DNA of 64,000 nt from Aureispira sp045105775 (GTDB lineage: Bacteria; Bacteroidota; Bacteroidia; Chitinophagales; Saprospiraceae). A program made the translations under genes and the position numbers. Under the pieces are notes generated by a model. That model searched no databases and was not told where the DNA came from. It saw only the letters and a list, made by a program, of their open reading frames with translations. The stretch spans positions 11,739-75,738 of the forward strand of contig JBGCDW010000132.1 of assembly GCA_045105775.1 (NCBI GenBank), read 5' to 3'. Every line of letters begins with the position of its first letter. Position 1 is the stretch's first letter. Shown here one piece after another: positions 34,854 through 43,806 of this stretch.

Positions 34854-37800
34854 CTAGCGTTGTTCTGTAGGAAGTGCTTGTAAGGGTTGCTCTTGACCTT
34901 TGGGCTTTGGTACATAAGGCTGTAATTGCTCACGCATACGTGTTTTGAAATCCTCATCTTTTAGCAATCCACTAAATTGCAATACCTGTTGTGCCATTCC
35001 CATTGCCTCATTGGTCTCCAAACCAAAAGCTTTGATGTCTGTTTCATTGGTTAAACCCATATAGTAATCCAAACGATCTTGCAAGGCATCGGCCATAATT
35101 TGCAAATGTTCTTTGGCCGATTCTTCCGCCCCCATTTGAACATAGAAGCTTATTGCCTGTAAGGCCATACGGCTCTGTGGATAAGGGAAATTCATGTGTG
35201 GGAATGCCTCAAAGAACTTATCAATGGTCTTGATCGTGCGTTCGGTGTCGCCCTTGCGGCGCAACTCGTCTGCCAAGCGAATAAACCCATACTGCAAACT
35301 GTGTACAGACGGCATATAGCTCTCATTGATAAAGACATCTTTCTTATCAAAATTGCCCCATCTAAATACCGAAGGCGTTTCTTCTGTTCCTATCATACGC
35401 TCGTACATCAAATCTACATCTACGCCACCCATTAGAATAGCGGTCATGCTTCTATTGGGTGATTGGTAAGGTACAATACGCAAGGCCATTCCTTCAAGCA
35501 TCAAATAATCTCTAAGCCCCATAATTTTTTCAGGACGACAAGTTACTGCAAAGTAAATTGGACGTTTCCAGCCGTTCTTAGCATTGGTAGAAATAATATC
35601 CAATAAAGCTATTTCGTCCTTGGTCATGTATGGACTTTCTACGATTAATTGGCCTTGCTTGCTACGCTCCTCTGGAGAATTGTTCTTTGGCTGATAAGGT
35701 TTTCTAAGGGCAAATTTTATCACAGGCAAAATCATAGAATCAGGAATGCTCTTTGGGATAGCACCATTGGCAATCGCTTGTTCCTTGTCTACAGGCAAGT
35801 AAACATCGCGTGCAGGCACATAACTGGCAAACTGTCGAGCCATTTGTGGAGTCATATCCTTGGGAGTAGAACCAATGTATTTGACCACATCATGCAAATT
35901 CACATAACGATCTTTCTTCTTCACTTGATAAGGAATATAGTTACGCAATTTACCGCGATAAGCTTCCTTGGGAATTGTCATTTCTACTTTGTCCGATTCA
36001 TTGATTTTGCGACGCAATTGATCGACATACCAATCTACGGCCAACAAACTAAAATTAATAACACGCACATCAGGACGAATACCTTCTACCTCTTGTGCGT
36101 ACCACAATGGATAGGTATCATTGTCTCCATAAGTAAAGATGATTGCATTATCGGCACAAGATTCCAAGAAATTGATTGCATAATCTCTAGCTCCATATTG
36201 ATCTGCTCTGGAATGATCGTCCCAGTTTTCTGCTCCCATCAATACGGGAGGAATCAACCCAATAACCAAAGCTAAAGCACTAGCCATAGCAGCAGGAGCA
36301 GCCCCTGGTGTATATTGCTTGAAGTACTCAAACATAGCTGGTACAGCCATTCCCATCCACATACAGAAGGTAAAAATAGAACCGACAATAACATAATCGC
36401 GCTCTCTTGGCTCTCTTGGGGGCTGGTTGGTAAATACAATAATGGCGATTCCTGTCATGAGAAACATCACCCCTAAAGCAGCGGCTTCTCTTGGGCGTTT
36501 CTGAACATGGAACAACAATCCAATCAAACCTAAAATAAAAGGCAAAAAGTAATAAGTATTTCTTGATTTTTCATTTACAATATAGTCTGGCAAATCGCTT
36601 TGATCGTGTACATTCAATTCATCAAGTGGCCCAATTCCCGAAATCCAGTTACCCCGAATCAAATTACCATCTGTACCTTGGTTGGCATTTTGACGACCAA
36701 TAAAGTTCCAAGCAAAATAACGCCAGTACATATAGCCCAATTGGTATTCAAAAAAGAATCCAAGGTTATCTCCCATCGTAGGTTTGCCAGAGGCCCCTAA
36801 ATCAAACCATTTGACATATTCTCCTGCACGATCAAAGTGTCCCAAACGTGGAAAGAGCATCATATCAGAACTCTTGTATCCCACATCCATTTTCTCATCT
36901 ACAATACCATATTTCACTTTACCATCCTTCTCTATAGGGCGGTAAACATCTTTTTCTTTGGTGTAAACATTGTTGCGCTCCGCTGCAAAGTGAGGGCCAT
37001 AAAGCAATGGACGCGTGCCATATTGCTCACGGTTGAGGTAAGACAACATGCTGTAAGGGTCACTAGGATTGTTCATATTGATCGCTGCCTGAGCATTGGC
37101 ACGAACAACCACCATTCCATAAGAAGAGAACCCAACTAGAATCATTGCAACCATCATCATCCCCAAATGAAGGTAATAATTGTTCTTGCGGTGTGCATAA
37201 ACCAACGCTCCAATAACGCCTGCAAACAACAACAAAATAAAGAACAACACACCTGTGCCTAGTCCCATACCAAAACCATTCACAAACATAAAATCAACCG
37301 CCGCAGCCATTTGTGGCAACCTTGGAATGATAAAGTATTGTACTAAAACCAAGGCTCCAAAACCACCTAAAAAGCCGATAATAGTAGACTTCCAGCTGAA
37401 ATCTACTGCTTCTCTTTCCATTTCTTCTTTCTTATAATAAAATAAGACACCCAAGAATGGAAAGGCCAACAAACTCAACAAGTGAACCCCTATAGAGAGT
37501 CCCATCATATAAGCAATAAAAATCAACCAACGATCAGCTTTGGGGTGGTCAGAAGTGTACCACTTGAGCGAAGCCCACAATACCAAGCCTGTAAACCCCG
37601 AAGACATCGCATATACCTCACCTTCTACGGCCGAAAACCAAACCGATGTAGCAAAAGTAGTAGCCAAAGCAGCAACCACACCCGATCCTAAAATAGCAAT
37701 GGTTTCTCCGCCTGGTTGGGGCGCAGCATGACGACCCACCATAGCCAATTTACTAAGCATAATGGTAGACCAACAAATAAATAAGACCAAAAATGCCGTA

Positions 37801-38066
37801 CTAATGCCTGACATCACATTGATAGAGTAGGCAATATTAGTAGGATCATCTGAAAACAGTTCTGCCACATAAGTAAACATGCGACCAATCATCAAAAATA
37901 AAGGTGCTCCAGGAGGGTGTACAACTTCTAATTTGTAAGCAGCAGAAATAAACTCTCCACAATCCCACAAACTAGAAGTGGGTTCCGCAGAAAGTGTATA
38001 AACAGTGGCTGCCACCGCAAACATCAACCAACCTGTTAGGGTACTGAGCTTGTTAAATGATTTCAT
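34854..38066 (-). CDS. DUF2723 membrane glycosyltransferase-like protein
   Basis: 1070 residues from the ATG at 38066 (MKSFNKLSTLTGWLMF); a longer frame to 38129 has no supporting start. About a dozen hydrophobic helices fill residues 10-680. The first loop holds SSLWDCGEFISAAYKLEVVH, an acidic GT-C-type site followed by HPPGAPLFLMIGR, typical of DUF2723. The C-terminal ~400 residues are soluble and include helical repeats. The human member TMEM260 is an O-mannosyltransferase of the ER; bacterial members probably act on exported proteins. The sugar and target here are unknown. A good promoter lies at 38209-38239. Confidence 0.83.
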   Translation of the reverse strand: MKSFNKLSTLTGWLMFAVAATVYTLSAEPTSSLWDCGEFISAAYKLEVVHPPGAPLFLMIGRMFTYVAELFSDDPTNIAYSINVMSGISTAFLVLFICWSTIMLSKLAMVGRHAAPQPGGETIAILGSGVVAALATTFATSVWFSAVEGEVYAMSSGFTGLVLWASLKWYTSDHPKADRWLIFIAYMMGLSIGVHLLSLLAFPFLGVLFYYKKEEMEREAVDFSWKSTIIGFLGGFGALVLVQYFIIPRLPQMAAAVDFMFVNGFGMGLGTGVLFFILLLFAGVIGALVYAHRKNNYYLHLGMMMVAMILVGFSSYGMVVVRANAQAAINMNNPSDPYSMLSYLNREQYGTRPLLYGPHFAAERNNVYTKEKDVYRPIEKDGKVKYGIVDEKMDVGYKSSDMMLFPRLGHFDRAGEYVKWFDLGASGKPTMGDNLGFFFEYQLGYMYWRYFAWNFIGRQNANQGTDGNLIRGNWISGIGPLDELNVHDQSDLPDYIVNEKSRNTYYFLPFILGLIGLLFHVQKRPREAAALGVMFLMTGIAIIVFTNQPPREPRERDYVIVGSIFTFCMWMGMAVPAMFEYFKQYTPGAAPAAMASALALVIGLIPPVLMGAENWDDHSRADQYGARDYAINFLESCADNAIIFTYGDNDTYPLWYAQEVEGIRPDVRVINFSLLAVDWYVDQLRRKINESDKVEMTIPKEAYRGKLRNYIPYQVKKKDRYVNLHDVVKYIGSTPKDMTPQMARQFASYVPARDVYLPVDKEQAIANGAIPKSIPDSMILPVIKFALRKPYQPKNNSPEERSKQGQLIVESPYMTKDEIALLDIISTNAKNGWKRPIYFAVTCRPEKIMGLRDYLMLEGMALRIVPYQSPNRSMTAILMGGVDVDLMYERMIGTEETPSVFRWGNFDKKDVFINESYMPSVHSLQYGFIRLADELRRKGDTERTIKTIDKFFEAFPHMNFPYPQSRMALQAISFYVQMGAEESAKEHLQIMADALQDRLDYYMGLTNETDIKAFGLETNEAMGMAQQVLQFSGLLKDEDFKTRMREQLQPYVPKPKGQEQPLQALPTEQR

Positions 38067-38370
38067 TTGAATATTTAAATTATAAAGGGTAGAGATAGAC
38101 CATTCTAAATGTTTTCTTGACAAAAACATACATGTCTAGTTTCCAGAAATGGCCTTAGTTATAATTTATTATGTTATATATAAACACAAGCCACTTTTGA
38201 AAGACATACAAAGGTAGAAAAACTCAAGGCTTCTACAAAAGATAGTCTTTGTTTTGTCAACTTCCTCAAAGTAACCTTTTTACTACATTTCAAAAAATGA
38301 AGGCAGACTACTTGCAAGTATTTAACGTCTCTTTAAAAAATACAACTAGCTTTTAACGACTTCTTATTAA
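38067..38370. other. Intergenic region with DUF2723 promoter
   Basis: 304 bases between egtD (minus, ending at 38371) and DUF2723 (minus). Contains the promoter at 38209-38239 and, nearer egtD, AT-rich DNA with no clear terminator. Confidence 0.5.
38209..38239 (-). promoter_or_regulatory. Promoter of the DUF2723 gene (TTTG-N19-TACCTTTG)
   Basis: On the minus strand TTTG (38236-38239) and TACCTTTG (38209-38216) match the Bacteroidota consensus with 19 bases between them. The leader would be about 135 bases. Confidence 0.7.
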
Positions 38371-39324
38371 CTACACTTCTAGCAATACATCTACAAAATA
38401 CGCCTTGCTATCCGTTAGATATTCTCTTATTTGATAACCTGCAGTAGTCGCCAATTGTTCTATATCTGTTGGACTGTGCTTTACTGCAATTTCTGTATGA
38501 ATAGCCTCCCACTGCTCAAACTTTACTTCCATATTCAGCTGCTTAATACTGACTGTCTGCTCCTTTTGGGCAACCAAGTGGCTGCTCAGTATACCTGTTT
38601 GTGCATTGTAAGAAGGGTAATAACGGAAATAATTGGGTTTAAAATTACCGCCCAATTCTCTATTGATACGATGGAGCAAATTGAGATTAAATGCAGCCGT
38701 AGTGCCTTTGGTGTCCAAATAAGCCTTGTAAATAATTTCTGGTCGTTTTTTGAGATCAAAACCCATCAACACCAAATCGCCTTTATTGAGATACGTTTTG
38801 AGCTTCGTCAAAAAATTGATACTCTCTTCTGGTGTAAAATTGCCAATATTAGCTCCTAAGAATAGAACCACTTTACGAATAGCACTGTCCGAAGTTGCTT
38901 TAATCTGTTCCATAGCCTCCCAATAATCTGCATTGATGGCTTGATAATTCAATTGCTCCTCATAAACCGCATCCAGACTCTCTGACAACGCCGAAAGAAT
39001 AGACGTGGATAAATCAACAGGCGTATAGGTAAACTTTACTTGTTGCTGTACATAATTGCTCAACAATGCTTTGGTCTTTGTGGCATCCCCTGCTCCCAAA
39101 TCAATGAGGTTGAATCCTTTTCCTTCTGCCCAAAAAATTTGAAGCAATGCTGCGCCCTGTTTTTCCAACACATCTGTTTCACAAGCCGTTAAATAATATT
39201 CAGGCAGTTGCATAATTTGTTGAAACAACCAAGAACCTCGCTCATCATAAAAATATTGGCAGGGAATATATTTTTGTGTTGCACTAAGCCCTTGTGCAAT
39301 ATCTTGGGCAAATTGTTCGTCCAT
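38371..39324 (-). CDS. egtD: L-histidine N-alpha-methyltransferase (EgtD-like)
   Basis: 317 residues. EgtD family motifs are YFYDERGSWLFQQIMQLPEYYLT (split here: YDERGSWLF at about 26-34; LPEYYLTACE at about 40-49), the SAM-binding LIDLGAGDATKT and FLGANIGNFTPEE. The enzyme trimethylates histidine to hercynine, the first step of ergothioneine synthesis. The partner EgtB (sulfoxide synthase) is not in the window, so whether ergothioneine is the end product is open; close homologues methylate other small acids. It is single, on the minus strand, with a putative -7 element (TACTTTTG) at 39387-39394. Confidence 0.86.
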   Translation of the reverse strand: MDEQFAQDIAQGLSATQKYIPCQYFYDERGSWLFQQIMQLPEYYLTACETDVLEKQGAALLQIFWAEGKGFNLIDLGAGDATKTKALLSNYVQQQVKFTYTPVDLSTSILSALSESLDAVYEEQLNYQAINADYWEAMEQIKATSDSAIRKVVLFLGANIGNFTPEESINFLTKLKTYLNKGDLVLMGFDLKKRPEIIYKAYLDTKGTTAAFNLNLLHRINRELGGNFKPNYFRYYPSYNAQTGILSSHLVAQKEQTVSIKQLNMEVKFEQWEAIHTEIAVKHSPTDIEQLATTAGYQIREYLTDSKAYFVDVLLEV

Positions 39325-39386
39325 TCTTAATAAACCTTGTTAAAGCTTCGTTTTATAATCAAAAGCTATTTAGCCAAATAATGGGG

Positions 39387-39394
39387 CAAAAGTA
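39387..39394 (-). promoter_or_regulatory. Putative -7 element of egtD
   Basis: TACTTTTG on the minus strand, 62 bases before the start. -33 part not clear. Confidence 0.4.
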
Positions 39395-39452
39395 GGCAAT
39401 TATAATACAAAAACCGTGATGACAAACAATTAATGTACACAGGAATAGGTAT

Positions 39453-39460
39453 TATTTTTG
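39453..39460 (+). promoter_or_regulatory. Putative -7 element of the LRR gene
   Basis: TATTTTTG fits TAnnTTTG and is about 205 bases before the LRR start; no TTTG at -33. Confidence 0.3.
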
Positions 39461-39666
39461 TAATTTTTGCAACATAGAAATTGGCTGTATTTTGGCTTTT
39501 TTTGTTAAATTTAAATGCCTCGCTTTGGTTTTGTTCCAAAAACTGGAATAATTATTAGTAAGTAAGTTAATAGCACTTAAATTTGACCAGAACCCTCTAT
39601 CATAAATAACTCCATTACACAACTACTTATAACTATAGTGTAAGGTGTTAAAGAAAACGTGACTAC

Positions 39667-40938
39667 ATGCACTTATTATACCCACTCATAGTACTATTAA
39701 GCCTTGTTCCTATTGGTTTATCTGCTCAATATTTATTGAGTGCCGAAGAATTGGCGCAAACCCAGACCTACACCGACCTAGAAGAAGCACTGGCCAATCC
39801 CACCTTTGTTTATATTCTAGATTTGCGCTCCCAACGGCTGACCGACCTAAAAGACATTCAAAAATTAGAAAAATTACAAATTCTATATTTGGATGGTAAT
39901 GAATTGACCACTCTACCCGATGGCTTGGGAAAATGCAGTAATTTGCAAATTTTGCGCGCCAACAAAAATCAAATAGCAAGCCTTCCCAGAAGTTTTAATA
40001 AGCTCAAAAACCTAGAGGAGGTTTATTTGAGGTATAACAACATCACCGCACTCCCTCGTGGAATGGAACGTTTGGTTAATCTCAAATTGCTGGATTTGAG
40101 TGATAATAAAATCAGCAGCCTTCCCGAAGTTTTAACCACCCTCCCAGAATTACAAATTTTGGAAGCTTCTTACAACAGTATTATAAATCTTCCTGAAAAT
40201 TTGGGTGCCTTGCCTGCACTCTGGAAACTGAATGTATCGGGCAATCCTATTACCAGCCTTCCTCCCAACTTCGATCAATTGCGTACACTAGAAGAACTTT
40301 ACTTGGGGGATACCAAATTGCTACCCAGTCAAATACTTTCCTTTCTCCAACCCTTAACAAGCTTGCTTATTTTGGATTGGAGTGGGCTATCTATAGAAGG
40401 CTTGCCTAGTAGTTTTGCACAATTGACGGCACTCAAGCGCCTCAATCTTACACGGGCAAAAATGACCGTTTTGCCAGAGGCCATTACCCAACATCAGGGC
40501 TTGCAAGAACTCTTGTTGGATCAAACCAGTATTACCAGTTTGCCCGAAAGCATTGGCAATATGCAGGGGCTAAAGCAACTCTATTGCAAAAAAGGACAAC
40601 TCCAAAGCCTCCCCGAAAGCTTGGGGCAACTCCAACAACTGGAATTGCTAAAAATAGAATACAATCAACTCCAACAACTGCCTGAAAGTTTGGGGCAATT
40701 GACCAATCTGCAAGGGTTGCACCTACAAAACAACCAACTCCAAAGCCTTCCTGAAAGCTTAGGACAGCTGCAAGCACTGCGCCTGTTAGAGGTGCCCTCT
40801 AATAAAATCCAGCGTTTCCCCGAAAGCATTCAACAGCTGCAACAACTCACAGGCTTATACCTTTCTAAAAACCCAATTACTAGAGAGCATTTGACCCAAT
40901 TGCGCGGCTGGCTTCCTCAAACTGATGTACAATACTAA
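39667..40938 (+). CDS. Exported leucine-rich repeat protein
   Basis: 423 residues with a signal peptide (MHLLYPLIVLLSLVPIGLSA) and about fifteen 23-residue LRRs of the type LxxLPExLGxLxxLxxLxLxxNxL. The repeats near the C-terminus are the most alike (LQSLPESLGQLQQLELL) and recent duplication is likely. No C-terminal type IX sorting domain or membrane anchor is visible, so it is probably periplasmic or released. LRRs bind other proteins; the ligand is unknown. The gene precedes tilS by 89 bases on the same strand. Confidence 0.85.
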   Translation: MHLLYPLIVLLSLVPIGLSAQYLLSAEELAQTQTYTDLEEALANPTFVYILDLRSQRLTDLKDIQKLEKLQILYLDGNELTTLPDGLGKCSNLQILRANKNQIASLPRSFNKLKNLEEVYLRYNNITALPRGMERLVNLKLLDLSDNKISSLPEVLTTLPELQILEASYNSIINLPENLGALPALWKLNVSGNPITSLPPNFDQLRTLEELYLGDTKLLPSQILSFLQPLTSLLILDWSGLSIEGLPSSFAQLTALKRLNLTRAKMTVLPEAITQHQGLQELLLDQTSITSLPESIGNMQGLKQLYCKKGQLQSLPESLGQLQQLELLKIEYNQLQQLPESLGQLTNLQGLHLQNNQLQSLPESLGQLQALRLLEVPSNKIQRFPESIQQLQQLTGLYLSKNPITREHLTQLRGWLPQTDVQY

Positions 40939-40996
40939 GCCTATATAAAGGTGTGCCGAACCAAACAGCGCACTATTTTGCTTTTTTATTGTATTT

Positions 40997-41024
40997 TGCT
41001 TTTTTTTAGAAAAAAGAAGCAATT
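40997..41024 (+). other. AT hairpin in front of tilS
   Basis: TTGCTTTTTTTT and AAAAAAGAAGCAA form an inverted repeat ending three bases before the tilS ATG, with one bulged G. It could cover the ribosome-binding region. Confidence 0.4.
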
Positions 41025-41027
41025 TGT

Positions 41028-42368
41028 ATGTTATCAGAATTCATCACCTTCTTGCAAGAGGAGGCTTTATTGCGATTGTCTCGCGATAAATTATTACTCG
41101 CTATCAGTGGAGGCATAGACTCTATGACTTTGCTTCAATTGTGCCAACGAGCACGCATTAAAGTAGGGATTGCCCATTGTAATTTTCAATTGAGAGGCGT
41201 AGAATCCGATCAAGATGCTGCTTTTGTTCAGGCTACTGCCGAACAATTGGGCTTGCCTTTTTATAGTGTTAATTTTGATACCGAACAGATTGCCCAAGAG
41301 AAAGGCCAAAGCATACAAATGGCAGCGCGCGTATTGCGTTATGAATGGCTGGAAAAAATTAGAGCAGAAGAAGGCTATCAGGCCATTGGAGTGGCCCATC
41401 ATCAGAATGATTCGATCGAAACACTCTTGCTCAACCTAACCATGGGGTGTGGTATTCGGGGTTTGCATGGCATTTACCCCAAACATGGGCATTTGATTCG
41501 CCCCTTGCTGTTTGCAACCAGAGCAACCATTGAAGCATATGCCCAAGAACAAGGTATTGCCTACCGAGAAGATAGTTCTAATGCCAGCACCAAATATGCC
41601 CGCAATGCCCTGCGTCACCAAGTTATTCCTACTCTACGTCAACTCAATCCACTACTAGAGCAAACCTTTGAGCAAAATATCCAATACTTTAGGGAAACCG
41701 AGAAGTTGTATCACTATGCTATTGACCAACTACGTCAAGCTCATACCTTTGAAAAAGAGGGCCGTTTTTGGATTCATATAGAGGGAATTGCCCAAGCACC
41801 AGCTCCTGAAAGTCTATTGTACGAGTTGTTGGTGCCTTATAATTTTAAAGCTAAAAAAATCAACTACATTTACCGCTCTAGAGCACAGGAATCGGGCGAA
41901 TTGTACTACAGCAAAACACATGTACTACTCAAAAATAGGGAACACTGGATTGTGCAGCCGCTCCCCAACCCCAATGCCCCTCAAGCAATAACCGTGCAAC
42001 TAGAAGGATCCGAAGGGAATCTGGCTGTAGGCAGCCAGCAATTGGCATGGAAAGTTATTCCCAAAGATAGCCCGATCCTAGAGCGTCAACCCCACTTGGC
42101 TTACCTAGACGTGGATAAAGTACCCCAGCAACTCACCCTTTGCCATTGGAAAGGCGGCGAGTATTTTTTTCCTGCTGGTATGGGCGGCAAAAAGAAAAAA
42201 TTGAGCAAACATTTCAAGGACTTGAAGTTGACTATTTTTGAGAAATCCGAAACGTGGTTGTTGTGTACATCCGATCAAGCCATTGTTTGGGTCGTCAATC
42301 AACGAGCTGATGAGCGTTTTAGAGCGACTGCCGATAGCAAGGCTATTTTATTATTAGAATGGAAATAA
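41028..42368 (+). CDS. tilS: tRNA(Ile)-lysidine synthase TilS
   Basis: 446 residues. The PP-loop ATP site is AISGGIDSMTLL (about 24-35). The specific helical insertion and catalytic motif HHQNDSIETLLLNL and GLHGIYPKHGHLIRPLL (about 125-160) are TilS-like. C-terminal TilS domain of ~75 residues (GGKKKKLSKHFKDLKL). TilS changes C34 of tRNA-Ile(CAU) to lysidine so that it reads AUA. Essential in most bacteria. It follows the LRR gene and is 27 bases before folC. Confidence 0.95.
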   Translation: MLSEFITFLQEEALLRLSRDKLLLAISGGIDSMTLLQLCQRARIKVGIAHCNFQLRGVESDQDAAFVQATAEQLGLPFYSVNFDTEQIAQEKGQSIQMAARVLRYEWLEKIRAEEGYQAIGVAHHQNDSIETLLLNLTMGCGIRGLHGIYPKHGHLIRPLLFATRATIEAYAQEQGIAYREDSSNASTKYARNALRHQVIPTLRQLNPLLEQTFEQNIQYFRETEKLYHYAIDQLRQAHTFEKEGRFWIHIEGIAQAPAPESLLYELLVPYNFKAKKINYIYRSRAQESGELYYSKTHVLLKNREHWIVQPLPNPNAPQAITVQLEGSEGNLAVGSQQLAWKVIPKDSPILERQPHLAYLDVDKVPQQLTLCHWKGGEYFFPAGMGGKKKKLSKHFKDLKLTIFEKSETWLLCTSDQAIVWVVNQRADERFRATADSKAILLLEWK

Positions 42369-42395
42369 TCATTTCACCATCACCAATCCCATTTA

Positions 42396-43691
42396 ATGTT
42401 TATGGATTATAACGCCACCTTAGCCTATCTTTACGATCAATTGCCTATGTTTCAGCGTGTAGGCAAGTATGCGTTTAAGAAAACCTTGGACAATATCCAA
42501 GCACTTTGTGCTGCACTCAACCATCCTCAACAGCAGTTTAAAAGCGTGCACATTGCAGGCACCAATGGTAAGGGTTCTACCACCCACATACTGGCGGCTA
42601 TCTTACAAACGGCAGGGTATCGTGTAGGTGTTTACAGCTCGCCCCATTACAAGGATTTTAGAGAGCGGGTAAAAATTAATGGCGTGTATATTGAGCAGCA
42701 GGAAGTGGTCAATTTTGTCGCACAAAACAAGCCTTTGTTTGAGCAATTGCAGCCTTCTTTTTTTGAAATGACGGTAGCCATGGCCTTTGACCACTTTGCT
42801 CGCCACCAAGTAGATATTGCCCTTATAGAAACAGGGCTAGGCGGACGCTTGGATTCTACCAATGTGGTTGCTCCACTCCTATCCGTTATTACCAATATTG
42901 GTTACGATCACCAAGCCCAACTAGGCCATACCTTGGCACTGATTGCAGGCGAAAAAGCAGGCATTATCAAGCCTAACACTCCTGTTATTATTGGAGAAAC
43001 ACACCCCGAAACCACCGAAGTATTTGTAAACAAAGCTCAACAAGAACAGGCACCCATTGTATTTGCCGACCAAGTACTGCAATTACAACTAAAAAAACAG
43101 CAACCACAGCACTGTGTCTACCAAGTGGCAAGTAAGGACTATGACTTAAATTTTGAAGCATTGGCGTTGGATTTGCAAGGCAGTTATCAAATTCACAATC
43201 TACGAACGGCTTTGCTGGCTGCTATATGCTTGCGCGATTTGGGCTATTCCGCTACCCATCAACAGATAAAAAAAGCTTGTACGCAAGTACAGGCCATCAG
43301 TGGCCTTATGGGACGTTGGCAAGTGCTGGGGCAAGCCCCTTTGATCTTGTGCGATTCGGCACACAATGTAGACGGCTTGCGTTATGTTAGCAAAGCTTTG
43401 GCGGATTTGCCTGCCGAGCAATTGCATATAGTCTTTGGAACGGTGAGTGATAAGGATTGGAGCAAATTATGGGGCTTATTACCACAACAAGCTCAATATT
43501 ATTTTTGCAAGGCCAATATTCCTAGAGGCTTGAATGCCCAAAAACTGCAACAACAAGCAGTACAACACCAATTGCATGGCACAGCTTACGCCTCTGTACA
43601 AGCAGCTTTTGAGGCTGCCAAAGCACAAGCACAAGAAAATGATGTAATTTTTGTGGGTGGTAGTATTTTTGTGGTAGCAGAAGTGTTATAG
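42396..43691 (+). CDS. folC: Folylpolyglutamate synthase / dihydrofolate synthase FolC
   Basis: 431 residues. Mur-ligase-type ATP loop HIAGTNGKGSTTHIL (about 51-65), SPHYKDFRERVKING and ETGLGGRLDSTN as in FolC; the C-terminal domain follows CDSAHNVDGL. FolC adds glutamate to folates, making dihydrofolate from dihydropteroate and/or polyglutamates. Two in-frame ATGs (42396 and 42402) are possible starts. 27 bases after tilS. Confidence 0.93.
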   Translation: MFMDYNATLAYLYDQLPMFQRVGKYAFKKTLDNIQALCAALNHPQQQFKSVHIAGTNGKGSTTHILAAILQTAGYRVGVYSSPHYKDFRERVKINGVYIEQQEVVNFVAQNKPLFEQLQPSFFEMTVAMAFDHFARHQVDIALIETGLGGRLDSTNVVAPLLSVITNIGYDHQAQLGHTLALIAGEKAGIIKPNTPVIIGETHPETTEVFVNKAQQEQAPIVFADQVLQLQLKKQQPQHCVYQVASKDYDLNFEALALDLQGSYQIHNLRTALLAAICLRDLGYSATHQQIKKACTQVQAISGLMGRWQVLGQAPLILCDSAHNVDGLRYVSKALADLPAEQLHIVFGTVSDKDWSKLWGLLPQQAQYYFCKANIPRGLNAQKLQQQAVQHQLHGTAYASVQAAFEAAKAQAQENDVIFVGGSIFVVAEVL

Positions 43692-43806
43692 CAGTTGTTT
43701 AAAATCCATTCCACCATTTCCCACAAGTACGCATTACAATAGATATTATTTGTATCTTCTTCAAAAGAAGTGTACATCACTTATTCTCACCATCAAAATC
43801 CATCTT

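Larger units (their letters stand above)
39325..39666. other. Divergent region between egtD and LRR gene
   Basis: 342 bases. Holds TACTTTTG (minus, 39387-39394, toward egtD) and TATTTTTG (plus, 39453-39460, toward the LRR gene, leaving a 200-base leader). No other structure seen. Confidence 0.5.

Noticed and set aside
35649..36275. 208-codon frame antisense to DUF2723
   Set aside because: Shadow of a membrane protein gene: His/Cys-rich and no protein-like pattern.
39667..40938. DNA repeat in the LRR gene as a mobile element
   Set aside because: The repetition follows the 23-residue coding period of leucine-rich repeats.
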